Shown here in pieces: positions 36,535-45,743 of a DNA stretch of 64,000 bases. The position numbers and the translations under genes are program-made. This DNA comes from Rhodanobacter soli (lineage in GTDB: Bacteria > Pseudomonadota > Gammaproteobacteria > Xanthomonadales > Rhodanobacteraceae). The notes beneath the pieces were generated by a model, which ran no database searches, was not told the origin of the DNA, and saw nothing but the letters and a program-made list of their open reading frames with translations. Within the stretch, counting starts at the first letter, position 1. Every line of letters starts with the position of its first letter. The DNA lies in the NCBI RefSeq assembly GCF_040548735.1, contig NZ_JBEPSD010000001.1, positions 2,108,001 to 2,172,000 on the forward strand. Reading direction: 5' to 3'.

Positions 36535-37770
36535 ATGACCCGGACAGCCTTTCCCCGACTGGCGATCATCGGCGGCGGTCCGGCGGGGCTGATGGCGGCC
36601 GAGGCCGCGTGTGCGGCCGGCGTGGCGGTCGACCTGTACGACGCGAAGGGCTCGGTCGGGCGGAAATTCCTGTTGGCCGGCAAGGGCGGGCTCAACCTCA
36701 CCCATGGCGAACCCCGCGCGCGTTTCGTCGAACGCTACGGCAGGCGCCATGGCGAGGTGGGGCGCTGGCTTGACGCGTTCGATGCGGATGCGCTGCGCGC
36801 GTGGGCGCATGGACTCGGCGTGGAAACCTTTGCCGGCAGTTCCGGCCGGGTATTTCCCGCCGACCTGAAGGCGGCGCCGTTGCTGCGCGCCTGGCTGCGA
36901 CGCCTGCGCGAGTCCGGCGTGACGTTTCACATGCATCATCGCTGGCTCGGCTGGCAGGCGCATGACACCTTGCACTTCGCCACTCCACAGGGTGAGTGCG
37001 CGGTGCCGGCCAAGGCGGTCATCCTGGCGCTCGGCGGTGCCAGCTGGCCGCAGCTCGGCTCCGATGGCGCCTGGGTAAAGCCGTTGCAGGAAATGGGGAT
37101 CGACATCGCGCCGCTGCAACCGGCGAATTGCGGTTTCGAACTCGAGTGGAGCGAGCATCTTTCCAGCCGCTTCGCCGGCGCCCCGCTGAAACCGGTGGTG
37201 GCGCATTGGGTGGACCGTCGCGGTGTTGCCCGCTCGCGCCAGGGTGAGTTCGTGCTCAGCGAATACGGCATCGAGGGCAGCCTGATCTACGCGATCGGCG
37301 CCGAGTTGCGCGAGCAGATCCGCGAGCACGGCGAAGCGCTGCTGCGCCTGGATCTGGTACCTGGCTACACCGAAGCGGCACTCGCCGAACGCCTTGCCGC
37401 GCCACGCGGCAAGCACAGCATCGGCGACTGGCTGCGCCGCCGCGCCGGGCTGGACGCGGCGAAGTGCGCGCTGGTGTTCGAGCTCGCCGACAAGCCCACC
37501 CTGGCCGATCCGCTGGCGCTGGCGGCGCGGCTCAAGGCCTTGCCGCTGCGCCTGCGCGCGCCGCGGCCGGTCGCCGAGGCGATCAGCACGGCCGGCGGCG
37601 TGCGGCTGGAGGCGCTGGATGAAGACCTGATGCTGCACGCCCGTCCCGGCGTGTTCTGCGCCGGCGAGATGCTGGACTGGGAGGCGCCCACCGGCGGCTA
37701 CCTGCTGACTGCCTGTTTCGCCAGCGGCCTGATCGCCGGCCGCGGTGCGGCCCGCTGGCTGGCTGCGTAG
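36535..37770 (+). CDS. BaiN/HI0933-type flavoprotein (TIGR03862-like)
   Basis: A 411-residue FAD-binding protein of the HI0933-like/BaiN family, in the subgroup named after Pseudomonas PP_4765. Members are predicted NAD(P)H-dependent oxidoreductases of unknown substrate. The FAD-binding GxGxxG motif is in LAIIGGGPAGLMAAEAA. The family block GRKFLLAGKGGLNLTH and the C-terminal FAD contact CAGEMLDWEAPTGGYLL are present. The ATG at 36535 places the Rossmann motif at the N-terminus; an upstream open frame from 36343 does not look like protein-coding sequence. The gene runs towards the LysR gene, 11 bp away. Confidence 0.9.
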   Translation: MTRTAFPRLAIIGGGPAGLMAAEAACAAGVAVDLYDAKGSVGRKFLLAGKGGLNLTHGEPRARFVERYGRRHGEVGRWLDAFDADALRAWAHGLGVETFAGSSGRVFPADLKAAPLLRAWLRRLRESGVTFHMHHRWLGWQAHDTLHFATPQGECAVPAKAVILALGGASWPQLGSDGAWVKPLQEMGIDIAPLQPANCGFELEWSEHLSSRFAGAPLKPVVAHWVDRRGVARSRQGEFVLSEYGIEGSLIYAIGAELREQIREHGEALLRLDLVPGYTEAALAERLAAPRGKHSIGDWLRRRAGLDAAKCALVFELADKPTLADPLALAARLKALPLRLRAPRPVAEAISTAGGVRLEALDEDLMLHARPGVFCAGEMLDWEAPTGGYLLTACFASGLIAGRGAARWLAA

Positions 37771-37781
37771 CCGGCCCGGTT

Positions 37782-38744
37782 TCAGCCGGCGATCAGGCCT
37801 GCCGGTGCGGGTTTCACATTCTCGGCCAGCACGCCCTGCTGCGTGCGGCGCAATACCTGCGGCATGTGCTGAGCCACGAACTCGATGAAGCTGCGCAGCG
37901 CCGGGGTGTGGCCGTGGCGCGAGGGGTACACCGCGTGCACGTTGCCGGCCGGCAGCGACCACGCCGGCAGCAGCGGCACCAGCCGGCCTTCGGCAATCGG
38001 TCCGCGGCAGACGAACTGCGGCAGCTGCGCCGCGCCGACGCCGCCGATCACCGCCTGGTACAGCACCTGCAGGTCGTCGCTGGTCAGGCTGGGGTGGTGT
38101 TCCACTTGCTGGGTGCGGCCGTCGGCGGCTTGCAGGTGCCAGAAGTGCCGCCCTTCGGCGCTGATCAGGCCCACGCTGGAAAGACGCTTGAGCTCCAGCG
38201 GCTGGGTCGGCTGGCCCTGGCGTCGCAACAGCTCGGGACTGGCCACCAGTACCTGCGGGTCCATGCCGTAACTGCGCATCACCAGGCTGGAGTCCTTGAG
38301 CGAATCGTGCACGCGGAACGCGATGTCGTAACCGCCGGCGATCACGTCGACCTGGTGGTGGCAGATGTCGAGGTCGACCTGCACCTCGGGATGGCGCCGC
38401 AGGAAGTCGACCAGGATCGGCGCCAGCAGCAATTGCGCGAACAGCACCGGGCAGGCCACGTGGATGCGTCCGCGCGGCGCGGCCTGGGCTTCGTCGATGA
38501 CGCGCTGGGTCTGCTCGGCGGCGGCCAGCAGCTGCCGGCATTGTTCGTAGTAGCGCTGGCCGATCTCGCTGACGTGCGAGCGCCGCGTGGTGCGCTGGAT
38601 CAGCCGCACGCCGAGGCTGGCCTCCAGCCGCGCCACCCGGAAGCTCAGCTGCGACTTGGCCACGCCCAGCGCCTTGCTGGCGGCGGTGAACGAACCCAGC
38701 TCCACCACCTGCACGAAGTAGTAAATGTCGTTGAGATCCTGCAC
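37782..38744 (-). CDS. LysR-family transcriptional regulator
   Basis: A 320-residue regulator with an N-terminal winged helix-turn-helix (IYYFVQVVELGSFTAASKAL, VRLIQRTTRRSHVSEIG) and a LysR ligand-binding domain. It belongs to the large CrgA/DsdC-like group common in Proteobacteria. The start codon is GTG at 38744, with AAGGA 6 bases upstream. It is divergent from the decaheme cytochrome gene with a 240-bp shared gap. It is therefore the prime candidate regulator of the electron-transfer operon; this is inferred from position alone. Confidence 0.92.
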   Translation of the reverse strand: MQDLNDIYYFVQVVELGSFTAASKALGVAKSQLSFRVARLEASLGVRLIQRTTRRSHVSEIGQRYYEQCRQLLAAAEQTQRVIDEAQAAPRGRIHVACPVLFAQLLLAPILVDFLRRHPEVQVDLDICHHQVDVIAGGYDIAFRVHDSLKDSSLVMRSYGMDPQVLVASPELLRRQGQPTQPLELKRLSSVGLISAEGRHFWHLQAADGRTQQVEHHPSLTSDDLQVLYQAVIGGVGAAQLPQFVCRGPIAEGRLVPLLPAWSLPAGNVHAVYPSRHGHTPALRSFIEFVAQHMPQVLRRTQQGVLAENVKPAPAGLIAG

Positions 38745-38793
38745 AACTTGTCCTTGCGGCCCGGATCAGGCTAGCGCGATGCGGCGCAATGTC

Positions 38794-38809
38794 TTGTTGC
38801 GACGCACAA
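38794..38809. promoter_or_regulatory. possible LysR binding site in divergent gap
   Basis: TTGTTGCGACGCACAA has outer arms TTGT and ACAA and the T-N11-A form expected of LysR sites. It lies 50 bp from the LysR start, between the LysR gene and the electron-transfer operon. The evidence is weak, based on form and place only. Confidence 0.25.
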
Positions 38810-38984
38810 TCACCGGGAATTGTTCTGTGATCATGGACATTCAACGCAATCAAAAAGGCTTAACAATCTTTCACCTCCGGGTGAATACTCCGGCTTGGGA
38901 CAAGGCCGGCCGCCAAGGAATTCGTACCGGGCAGGGGCGTCGGCCGATTGCGGTTTGTTCACGCTAGCCAAGGGGCTTCAAGCC

Positions 38985-40118
38985 ATGCGTGTGATTTCGT
39001 TGTTTCCTGCCGCCTTGCTGTGCGTGGTGCTGGGTGCCGGGGGCATCCTCTCGGGATCCTGGGGTGCGCGGGCTCAGCAGGCGACCGCCCCCGCGCCGGC
39101 AGATTCCGCGCACAGCCCGTCCAGCGCGCTCAGCCAGAGCGATATCGCGAAGATGTTGCCGGCCACCGACATGGGCGCAGGCGCGGCGCGGGCGAACAAT
39201 CCGCATCTGCCGCCGGCAAGCGACAGCCCGGCCACGCCGTTCGATGCCGCGTCCATTCCGGCCAATCCGCTGGCACCGAACGCCGATCCGGTCGGTGCAA
39301 AGACCTGCGTGGCCTGTCATTCGCAGGAAAACATGCAGGCGTCGCACAGCCTGCACGTCGCCTCGTTCCGCGCCGGTGCGGCGAACAGCGGCCCGCAGGC
39401 CGCCTGCGAAAGCTGCCACGGCCCGGGCTCCGAGCACGCCAAGAACCCGACCGCGCCGGGCTCGATCATCGCTTTCACCCACGATGCGAAAACCCCGCCG
39501 CAAGTCCAGGCCGGGGTGTGCCTCAGCTGCCATGCCGGTGGCGCACGCCAGCACTGGATCGGCTCGATCCACCAGAACCGCGGCCTGTCCTGCACCGATT
39601 GCCACAACCCGATGGCGCGGCTGTCGCCCGAAGGCGTGCTGGCGAAGTCGTCGATCAACGAAGTCTGCTCGACCTGCCACCAGGACATCCGCGCCAAGTT
39701 CAACCGCCGCTCGCACATGCCGCTGCCGGAAGGGCAGATGGCCTGCACCGACTGCCACAACCCGCACGGCTCGATCACCAAGCCGCTGCTGAAGACCGAC
39801 ACGGTCAACGAGACCTGCTACACCTGCCACGCGGAGAAGCGCGGGCCATTCCTGTTCGAGCACGCGCCGGTGCGCGCGAACTGCCTCAACTGCCACGACG
39901 TGCATGGCTCCAACCAGCAGACCCTGCTGGTCGCACCGATCCCGATGCTGTGCCAGCAGTGCCACACCATGACGCTGCACCCGAACGACCTGCAGAGCGC
40001 GGCCGGACTCGGCAACGGTCCGCACCCGGACGAGCGGCTGATCGGGCGCGGCTGCCTGACTTGCCACAGCAATATCCACGGCTCGAACAATCCTTCCGGA
40101 CCGAAGTTCCACAAGTGA
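38985..40118 (+). CDS. periplasmic decaheme c-type cytochrome (DmsE/MtrA/PioA type)
   Basis: A 377-residue exported cytochrome with exactly ten CxxCH haem-binding motifs: CVACH, CESCH, CLSCH, CTDCH, CSTCH, CTDCH, CYTCH, CLNCH, CQQCH and CLTCH. This is the count of the DmsE/MtrA/MtoA/PioA family, which inserts into an outer-membrane porin to pass electrons across it. A signal peptide (LFPAALLCVVLGAGGILSG) is followed by about 80 residues of low complexity before the first haem. The ATG at 38985 follows AAGGGG. The porin gene begins 12 bp after the stop, so the pair forms an operon. Its N-terminal extension is shorter than that of PioA. Confidence 0.95.
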   Translation: MRVISLFPAALLCVVLGAGGILSGSWGARAQQATAPAPADSAHSPSSALSQSDIAKMLPATDMGAGAARANNPHLPPASDSPATPFDAASIPANPLAPNADPVGAKTCVACHSQENMQASHSLHVASFRAGAANSGPQAACESCHGPGSEHAKNPTAPGSIIAFTHDAKTPPQVQAGVCLSCHAGGARQHWIGSIHQNRGLSCTDCHNPMARLSPEGVLAKSSINEVCSTCHQDIRAKFNRRSHMPLPEGQMACTDCHNPHGSITKPLLKTDTVNETCYTCHAEKRGPFLFEHAPVRANCLNCHDVHGSNQQTLLVAPIPMLCQQCHTMTLHPNDLQSAAGLGNGPHPDERLIGRGCLTCHSNIHGSNNPSGPKFHK

Positions 40119-40130
40119 CGGAGGCGGACG

Positions 40131-42746
40131 ATGCTTGCGCTGAAAGTAAATCGCACGACGCCGACGACCTTGGCCGTGGCTTTGCTGTGCGGTCTGTTCG
40201 GCACGCAGGGCGCGCTGGCCGGTGATACCAGCGGCACCATGCGCGTGGGCGACATGCAGTTCGGCAATGCGCTCGACCTGCGCGGCTGGACACCGATGCT
40301 GCAGCCGGCCGATCCCGACGGCATGTCGTACCTGCATGCAGGCATGCTGCGCACGCCGACCGGCGCGCTGTATCCGTATCCGCCGATGGTCGACGCCGGC
40401 AAACCGGTGGGCCAGGGCGACTGGACCTATGCCGGGGTGCTCGACTTCGGTTACCTGCACGTCGGCGGCGACCGCAACGCGGAATATTTCCGCCAGTACG
40501 CCGACTGGAAAAGCGGCGCCGTGCTGGGTTTGTTCGGCCTCCAGTTCGACAACCGCAAGACCGGCAGCTATGTCGAATTCCGCGGCAGCCGACTCAGCGG
40601 CGACGATCAGTTCTATCGCCTGCGCGGCGGACGCTATGGAAGCTACCGGATAGAAGCGTTCTATCGCGACATGCCGCATACGGTGTCGACCAATGCCTAC
40701 CCGATCTGGAATGGCGTCGGCAGCACCGACCTGACCCTGCCCGCGCCGCTGGTGGCCGGCGCCAGCACGCCGGCCCAGGTGGCCGCTGTATCGGCCGCCA
40801 CGCCACGGCGCAGCATCGGGCTCACCCGCACGCGCGAAGGGCTCAGCTACGAGGGCGTGCTGTATCGCAACTGGATCGGCTCCGCCGCGATCACCAACGA
40901 GAAGCGCACAGGGACCCGCCTGTGGGGCGGCTCGATGTTCTTCAACTTCCCGTTCCCGGACAACGGCGGCATCCTGGAAACGGTGCGGCCGATCGACTTC
41001 CGCACCACCGACATCAACCTCAGCGTGCGCAACGTCGGCAAGCTGTGGCACTTCCTCGCGACCTACAACGGCTCGTTCTTCCGCAACCACAAGGACCACC
41101 TGAATTTCGAGAGCCCGTTCGCCCTGTACAACGTGGTCGGCACGCCGCAGGTGGCCGACATCAAGGACGGCCAGTTCTCGCTCGAGCCGGACAACGACTA
41201 CCACAACGTGCGGCTGGACCTGTCGCGCGAACTGAAGTGGAACGGCCAGTTCACCGTGGCCGGCGCGTGGGGCACGATGCGCCAGAATGATGCGCTGCTG
41301 CCACCGACCACCTGCACCGGCACCGGCGGCATCTTCATCGCGCCGCCGGCCGACTACACCTTCCAGTGCGCGAACTGGAACACCACCGCGGCGCTGTCGC
41401 AGAAGAGCGCGAATGCGCGCATCGACACCGGCCTGCTCGATGCGCGGGTCACCTTCCATCCCACCCCCGCCTTCGGCTGGCATGCCGGCCTGCGCTGGTA
41501 TCGCGAAGACAACAAGACCCGCTACCTCGCCTATAACCCGCTCACCGGCCAGTACGGCTACATCTCCGAGAACGGCTCGCAGGGCAGCGTGGTGCCGGGC
41601 GAGACCGGCATTTTCGACCCGACCAATCCGCTGTATCAGTCGGTCAACGTCACCGTGCGCAACGTGCCGTTCGGCTACACCGACACGATCCTCGAACTGG
41701 GCGCGGACTGGCAGCTCGGGCGCAAGACCTCGCTCGGCGTCACCTACACCTACGACCACAACCGGCCGAAGTATCGCGAGCGCAAGCGCGTCGACGACCA
41801 GCGCATCAAGTTCGACTGGGTCAGCCGCGATGTCATCGGCGCCACCGTGCGGTTGAGCTGGGAATACGCCAAGCGCGACGGCGACAAGTACAACTACGAT
41901 CCGTACGTGCAGTTCTTCTCCGAGTCGCTGCCCGGTTTCGTCGATCCGGCCAACGGCCTGCCGGCGCATACCGTCGCCGACATGCGCAAGTACGACCTGT
42001 CCGACCGCACCGAGAGCAAGGCGCGCGCGATCGTCACCTACCCGTGGGGCGACTCGGCCACGCTGTCGGCCACCTTCTACGGCAACCGCGATCAATACGA
42101 CGCGCTGATCGGCCGGCAGAACACCCGCACCACCGGCGCCACCTTGCAGTGGGACTGGCAGCCGACCCCGGCGACCACGATGAACGCCTACCTCGGCGCG
42201 GAAACCTCGCGCATGGGCATCTCCAACGTCAACGATGCGGACGGGCCGGACAACGGCGCCGTCTTCGGCACGCCCGAGCAGGTCAACCCCGATCTCGGTG
42301 GGCCGCTGTATCCGTACGCGAACCAGTGGTGGGAGTTCGACCGCGAGAGCAATCGCAACGCGGGCTTGAGCTTCAGCCACGATTTCGGTCGCGCGCGCGC
42401 CGATGTCAGCTACAACTACACCGGTTCGTTCGGTCACGTCGGCTACAACTACGCCACCATCGGCGCGCTGGCCACCCGCGATCCGGCCTCGGTGGCGGCC
42501 GCAGCGGCGGGCTTTCCCGACAACAAGTACCGCACCAACACGCTCGACCTGGGCCTCAGCTTCCGCGTCAACCGCAACGTCGGCGTGCGCCTGTACGGCC
42601 GCTACGAGACCGGCGCCTTCAGCGACTGGCACTACGCCGGGCTCGACAACACGCTCAGCTACGACCACCGCCTCTACACCGACAAGGGCGGCCAGCTGCA
42701 CTACAACGTGAGCCTGGTCGGCGTCATGTTGAACCTGAAGTTGTAG
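40131..42746 (+). CDS. MtrB/PioB-family outer-membrane porin of a decaheme conduit
   Basis: An 871-residue outer-membrane beta-barrel that would sheathe the decaheme cytochrome encoded just upstream. It has a signal peptide ([19 protein letters not shown]). A long run of alternating beta-strand sequence has aromatic girdles, e.g. [19 protein letters not shown], the [14 protein letters not shown] start region and strand-like repeats to the end. The terminal strand, [14 protein letters not shown], ends in a hydrophobic residue as barrels do. Size and order match MtrB/MtoB/PioB. The N-terminal CxxC seen in Shewanella MtrB is absent. The cytochrome c4 gene starts 8 bp after the stop. Confidence 0.92.
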   Translation: MLALKVNRTTPTTLAVALLCGLFGTQGALAGDTSGTMRVGDMQFGNALDLRGWTPMLQPADPDGMSYLHAGMLRTPTGALYPYPPMVDAGKPVGQGDWTYAGVLDFGYLHVGGDRNAEYFRQYADWKSGAVLGLFGLQFDNRKTGSYVEFRGSRLSGDDQFYRLRGGRYGSYRIEAFYRDMPHTVSTNAYPIWNGVGSTDLTLPAPLVAGASTPAQVAAVSAATPRRSIGLTRTREGLSYEGVLYRNWIGSAAITNEKRTGTRLWGGSMFFNFPFPDNGGILETVRPIDFRTTDINLSVRNVGKLWHFLATYNGSFFRNHKDHLNFESPFALYNVVGTPQVADIKDGQFSLEPDNDYHNVRLDLSRELKWNGQFTVAGAWGTMRQNDALLPPTTCTGTGGIFIAPPADYTFQCANWNTTAALSQKSANARIDTGLLDARVTFHPTPAFGWHAGLRWYREDNKTRYLAYNPLTGQYGYISENGSQGSVVPGETGIFDPTNPLYQSVNVTVRNVPFGYTDTILELGADWQLGRKTSLGVTYTYDHNRPKYRERKRVDDQRIKFDWVSRDVIGATVRLSWEYAKRDGDKYNYDPYVQFFSESLPGFVDPANGLPAHTVADMRKYDLSDRTESKARAIVTYPWGDSATLSATFYGNRDQYDALIGRQNTRTTGATLQWDWQPTPATTMNAYLGAETSRMGISNVNDADGPDNGAVFGTPEQVNPDLGGPLYPYANQWWEFDRESNRNAGLSFSHDFGRARADVSYNYTGSFGHVGYNYATIGALATRDPASVAAAAAGFPDNKYRTNTLDLGLSFRVNRNVGVRLYGRYETGAFSDWHYAGLDNTLSYDHRLYTDKGGQLHYNVSLVGVMLNLKL

Positions 42747-42754
42747 GAGCCGTG

Positions 42755-43462
42755 ATGACGTATCGCACCAGTCTCCTGTTGGCTTGCCTGCTGATGTCGA
42801 CTGCCGCGCTCGACGTCGCCGCACAGCAACCCGCCACCGCGACGTCCGCTGCGCCGGTCGGCGTGCTGGACCTGCGCCGCATGCAGCCGGTCAGCGGCGA
42901 TGCCCACGCCGGCGCGGCCAAGGCCGCGGTATGCGCGGCCTGCCACGGCCCGCAGGGCGTGGCGATCGCGCCGAACTTTCCGAACCTGGCCGGACAATCG
43001 GCCACCTACCTGTACGTGCAGCTGAAGGAATTCCACGACGGCCAGCGCAATGACCCGGTGATGACCGGCCAGGCCGCCGCGCTGAGCGACGCCGACATGC
43101 GCGACCTGGCCAGCTACTACGCCGCGCTGGCGCCGAAGCCGGCCGGCCAGGCCGATGCGAATTCGCGCGGCGCGCAGCTGTACCTGGCCGGCGATCCGGC
43201 GCAGGGCATACCACCGTGCCAGGGCTGCCACGGCCCGGCCGGGCTGGGCCCGCAGCCGCATCCGAGCAGCGCGCCGCAGCCGCCGTGGGCGACCTTCCCG
43301 CATCTGCGTGGTCAGTCCGGCTTGTACGTGACCAAGCAACTGGGCGACTTCAAGAGCGGCGCGCGCGGCGGCAGCAGCAATGCGAAGGTGATGCATGGCA
43401 TAGCGGCCACGCTCGGCGACGACGACGTGCAGGCGCTGTCGACCTATCTGAATACGCTGTGA
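42755..43462 (+). CDS. diheme cytochrome c (c4-like), periplasmic
   Basis: A 235-residue exported cytochrome with two class I haem domains. CAACH is followed by the methionine-bearing part [29 protein letters not shown] is followed by [23 protein letters not shown] signal peptide ([19 protein letters not shown]) directs it to the periplasm. AGGAG lies 6 bases before the ATG. It is the third gene of the decaheme-porin operon and is the likely soluble carrier between the conduit and the inner-membrane electron transport chain. Confidence 0.93.
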   Translation: MTYRTSLLLACLLMSTAALDVAAQQPATATSAAPVGVLDLRRMQPVSGDAHAGAAKAAVCAACHGPQGVAIAPNFPNLAGQSATYLYVQLKEFHDGQRNDPVMTGQAAALSDADMRDLASYYAALAPKPAGQADANSRGAQLYLAGDPAQGIPPCQGCHGPAGLGPQPHPSSAPQPPWATFPHLRGQSGLYVTKQLGDFKSGARGGSSNAKVMHGIAATLGDDDVQALSTYLNTL

Positions 43463-43484
43463 CGCCACCGGCCGCGACGCGGGT

Positions 43485-44264
43485 TTACCGTGCGGGCCGC
43501 TTCACCAGCTTGATCTCGAACAGCTGCGGCCAGCACTTGCCGGTGACGAACAGGCGCTTGTGTTCCGCGTCCCAGGCGATGCCGTTGAGCACGTCGTCGC
43601 CGGGATTCGGCAGCTGGTTGATGTCGAACAGGCCGGCGAGGTCGACCCAGCCCACCACATGCCCGCTGGCCGGGTCGATCCGCGCGATGCGGTCGGTCAG
43701 CCACACGTTCGCGTAGATCTCGCCGTCGACCCACTCCAGCTCGTTGAGGTGGGTCACCGGCGCGCCGTCGGCGGTCACCGTGATGCGGCGGACCACCTGT
43801 AGCGTTTCCGGATCCAGCACGCGCAGCACCGGTGTGCCGTCGCTCATGTACAGGTGCGTGTCGTCGCGGGTCAGCGCCCAGCCTTCGCCCTCGTAGCTGA
43901 AGCTGCGTTGCGGCGTGAAGCTGGCCAGGTCGTAGACGAAGCCGGTGCCGCTCTGCCAGGTGAGCTGCACCAGCCGATCCTTCCAGGCGACGATGCCCTC
44001 GCCGAAGTACTGCTTCGGCAGGCGATGCCGCTGCACCACGTCGCCCGTCTCCAGCGCCACCTTGCGCACGCTGGACTGGCCGACCTGGCCGGTGCTCTCG
44101 TAGAGGTAGCCATCCTTGTAGAACAGCCCCTCGGTATAGGCGCCGGTGTCGTGCGGGTAGGCGCGCAGGACCTGGTAGCCGTAGACCGGGATGTCGGTGG
44201 CGTGCGCGACAGCGCTGCCGGCGAGCAGGGCGAAGGCGAGGAGGCGGATGGACCAGCGCGGCAT
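43485..44264 (-). CDS. glutaminyl-peptide cyclotransferase (bacterial/plant type)
   Basis: A 259-residue exported protein of the plant-type glutamine cyclotransferase family (beta-propeller), which makes N-terminal pyroglutamate on proteins. A signal peptide (LLAFALLAGSAVAHA) precedes the propeller. Blocks include PHDTGAYTEGLFYKDGYLYE, GEGWALTRDDTHLYMSDG and LNELEWVDGEIYANVW; the last is the most conserved part of the family. It acts in the periplasm or outside. The stop is 22 bp from the convergent cytochrome gene. The dbpA gene lies 27 bp upstream in the same direction. Confidence 0.92.
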   Translation of the reverse strand: MPRWSIRLLAFALLAGSAVAHATDIPVYGYQVLRAYPHDTGAYTEGLFYKDGYLYESTGQVGQSSVRKVALETGDVVQRHRLPKQYFGEGIVAWKDRLVQLTWQSGTGFVYDLASFTPQRSFSYEGEGWALTRDDTHLYMSDGTPVLRVLDPETLQVVRRITVTADGAPVTHLNELEWVDGEIYANVWLTDRIARIDPASGHVVGWVDLAGLFDINQLPNPGDDVLNGIAWDAEHKRLFVTGKCWPQLFEIKLVKRPAR

Positions 44265-44291
44265 CGGATCGGCTTCCGGGAGTCGGGGCGC

Positions 44292-45671
44292 CTAGCCTAG
44301 CGGACGCACGCGGAAATTGCGGCCCTTGATCCGGCCCGCGCGCAGGCGCTCCAACGCCTTGTTCGCCAATGCGCGGCTGATCGCCACGTAGGCGCGGGTG
44401 GCGAACACGTCGATCTTGCCGATGTCCTTCGCGTCCAGCCCGGCGTCGCCGGTGAGTGCGCCGAGAATGTCGCCGGGACGCAGCTTGTCCTGCCGGCCGG
44501 CGTCGATCACCAGCGTCTTCATCGGCGCCAGGTGCAGGGTCTTGCCGCGCGGCGGCGCGATCTTCAGTGCGCGCCAAGGCAGCGGCGCGCCGTTGAGTTC
44601 CTCGATGTTCGCCGCCTTCGGCCGCTCGCGCGGCGTGCACAAGGTGATCGCCAGGCCCGATTCGCCGGCGCGGCCGGTGCGGCCGATGCGATGGGTGTGG
44701 GTGTCCGGATCGTGCGCGACGTCGTAGCTCAGCACCAGCGGCAGCGCCACGATATCCAGCCCGCGCGCGGCCACGTCGGTGGCGACCAGCACGGCGCAGC
44801 TGCGGTTGGCGAAGCGCACCAGCACCTCGTCGCGGTCGCGCTGCTCCATGTCGCCGTGCAGGGCCAGTGCGGAGAAGCCGCGGCGGTCCAGTTCCTGCGC
44901 CACCGCGTCCACGTCGCGGCGCATGTTGCAGAACACCAGTGCGTGCTCCCCGCGCTCGCCGGCCAGCAACTGCGCCAGTGCATCCAGTTTCTGCGCCGGA
45001 TCCACCTCGATGAACTGCTGCTCGATCGCCGGCTTCTGCTCGGACGGCGTGTCCACCGTGACCACCACCGGATCCTTCTGCACGCGCTGGCTCACCGCGC
45101 GGATCTCGTCCGGATAGGTGGCCGAGAACAGCAGGGTCTGATGGTGTTTCGCGATGCGCCCGATGATGTCGTCGATAGCCTCGGCAAAGCCCATGTCGAG
45201 CATGCGGTCGGCCTCGTCCAGCACCAGCACCTTGATGCCGCCGCCGTGCAGGCTGGCGCGCTTCAGGTGCTCCTGCACGCGGCCGGGCGTGCCCACCACG
45301 ATATGCGGATCGTGCGTCAGCGAAGCCAACTGCGGGCCCAGCGGCATGCCGCCGCACAGGGTCAGCAGCTTCACGTTCGGGATGTTCGCGGCCAGCTTGC
45401 GGATCGCCTTGCTGACCTGGTCGGCCAGTTCGCGGGTGGGGCACAGCACCAACGCCTGCAGCCGGATCGTGTCCACGTCGATCGATTGCAGCAGGCTCAG
45501 CCCGAACGTCGCGGTCTTGCCGCTGCCGGTCTGCGCCTGTGCGATCACGTCGCGCCCTTCCAGCATCGGCGGCAGGCTTTGCGCCTGCACCGGGGTCATC
45601 TCGGTGTAGCCGAGCGTCTCGACGCTGGCGAGCAGGGCGGGTTTGAGCGGGAGCGTGCTGAACGTGGTCAT
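44292..45671 (-). CDS. dbpA: ATP-dependent RNA helicase DbpA
   Basis: A 459-residue DEAD-box RNA helicase specific for 23S rRNA hairpin 92, acting late in 50S assembly. Motifs: Q motif FSTLPLKPALLASVETLGYT, Walker A AQTGSGKTATFG, PTRELADQ, GTPGRVQEHL, DEAD in LVLDEADRMLDMGF, SAT in LLFSATYPDEI, and ATDVAARGLDI with HRIGRTGRAG. The C-terminal RNA-binding domain of DbpA is present (KLRPGDILGALTGDAGL, IGKIDVFATRAYVAI), which separates it from other DEAD-box proteins. The frame runs 27 bp before the glutaminyl cyclase gene, possibly as one transcript. Confidence 0.96.
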   Translation of the reverse strand: MTTFSTLPLKPALLASVETLGYTEMTPVQAQSLPPMLEGRDVIAQAQTGSGKTATFGLSLLQSIDVDTIRLQALVLCPTRELADQVSKAIRKLAANIPNVKLLTLCGGMPLGPQLASLTHDPHIVVGTPGRVQEHLKRASLHGGGIKVLVLDEADRMLDMGFAEAIDDIIGRIAKHHQTLLFSATYPDEIRAVSQRVQKDPVVVTVDTPSEQKPAIEQQFIEVDPAQKLDALAQLLAGERGEHALVFCNMRRDVDAVAQELDRRGFSALALHGDMEQRDRDEVLVRFANRSCAVLVATDVAARGLDIVALPLVLSYDVAHDPDTHTHRIGRTGRAGESGLAITLCTPRERPKAANIEELNGAPLPWRALKIAPPRGKTLHLAPMKTLVIDAGRQDKLRPGDILGALTGDAGLDAKDIGKIDVFATRAYVAISRALANKALERLRAGRIKGRNFRVRPLG

Positions 45672-45743
45672 CCGCGCATGATCGCATCTATGCCGCGCCC
45701 ATGCTGCTGGCGCCGGGCGGGATCGAGCGTCATCGGGCTCACC

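Noticed and set aside
38964..42824. 1286-codon open frame opposite the decaheme-porin operon
   Set aside because: The plus strand encodes ten CxxCH motifs and a full barrel; the minus frame is a GC-bias shadow.
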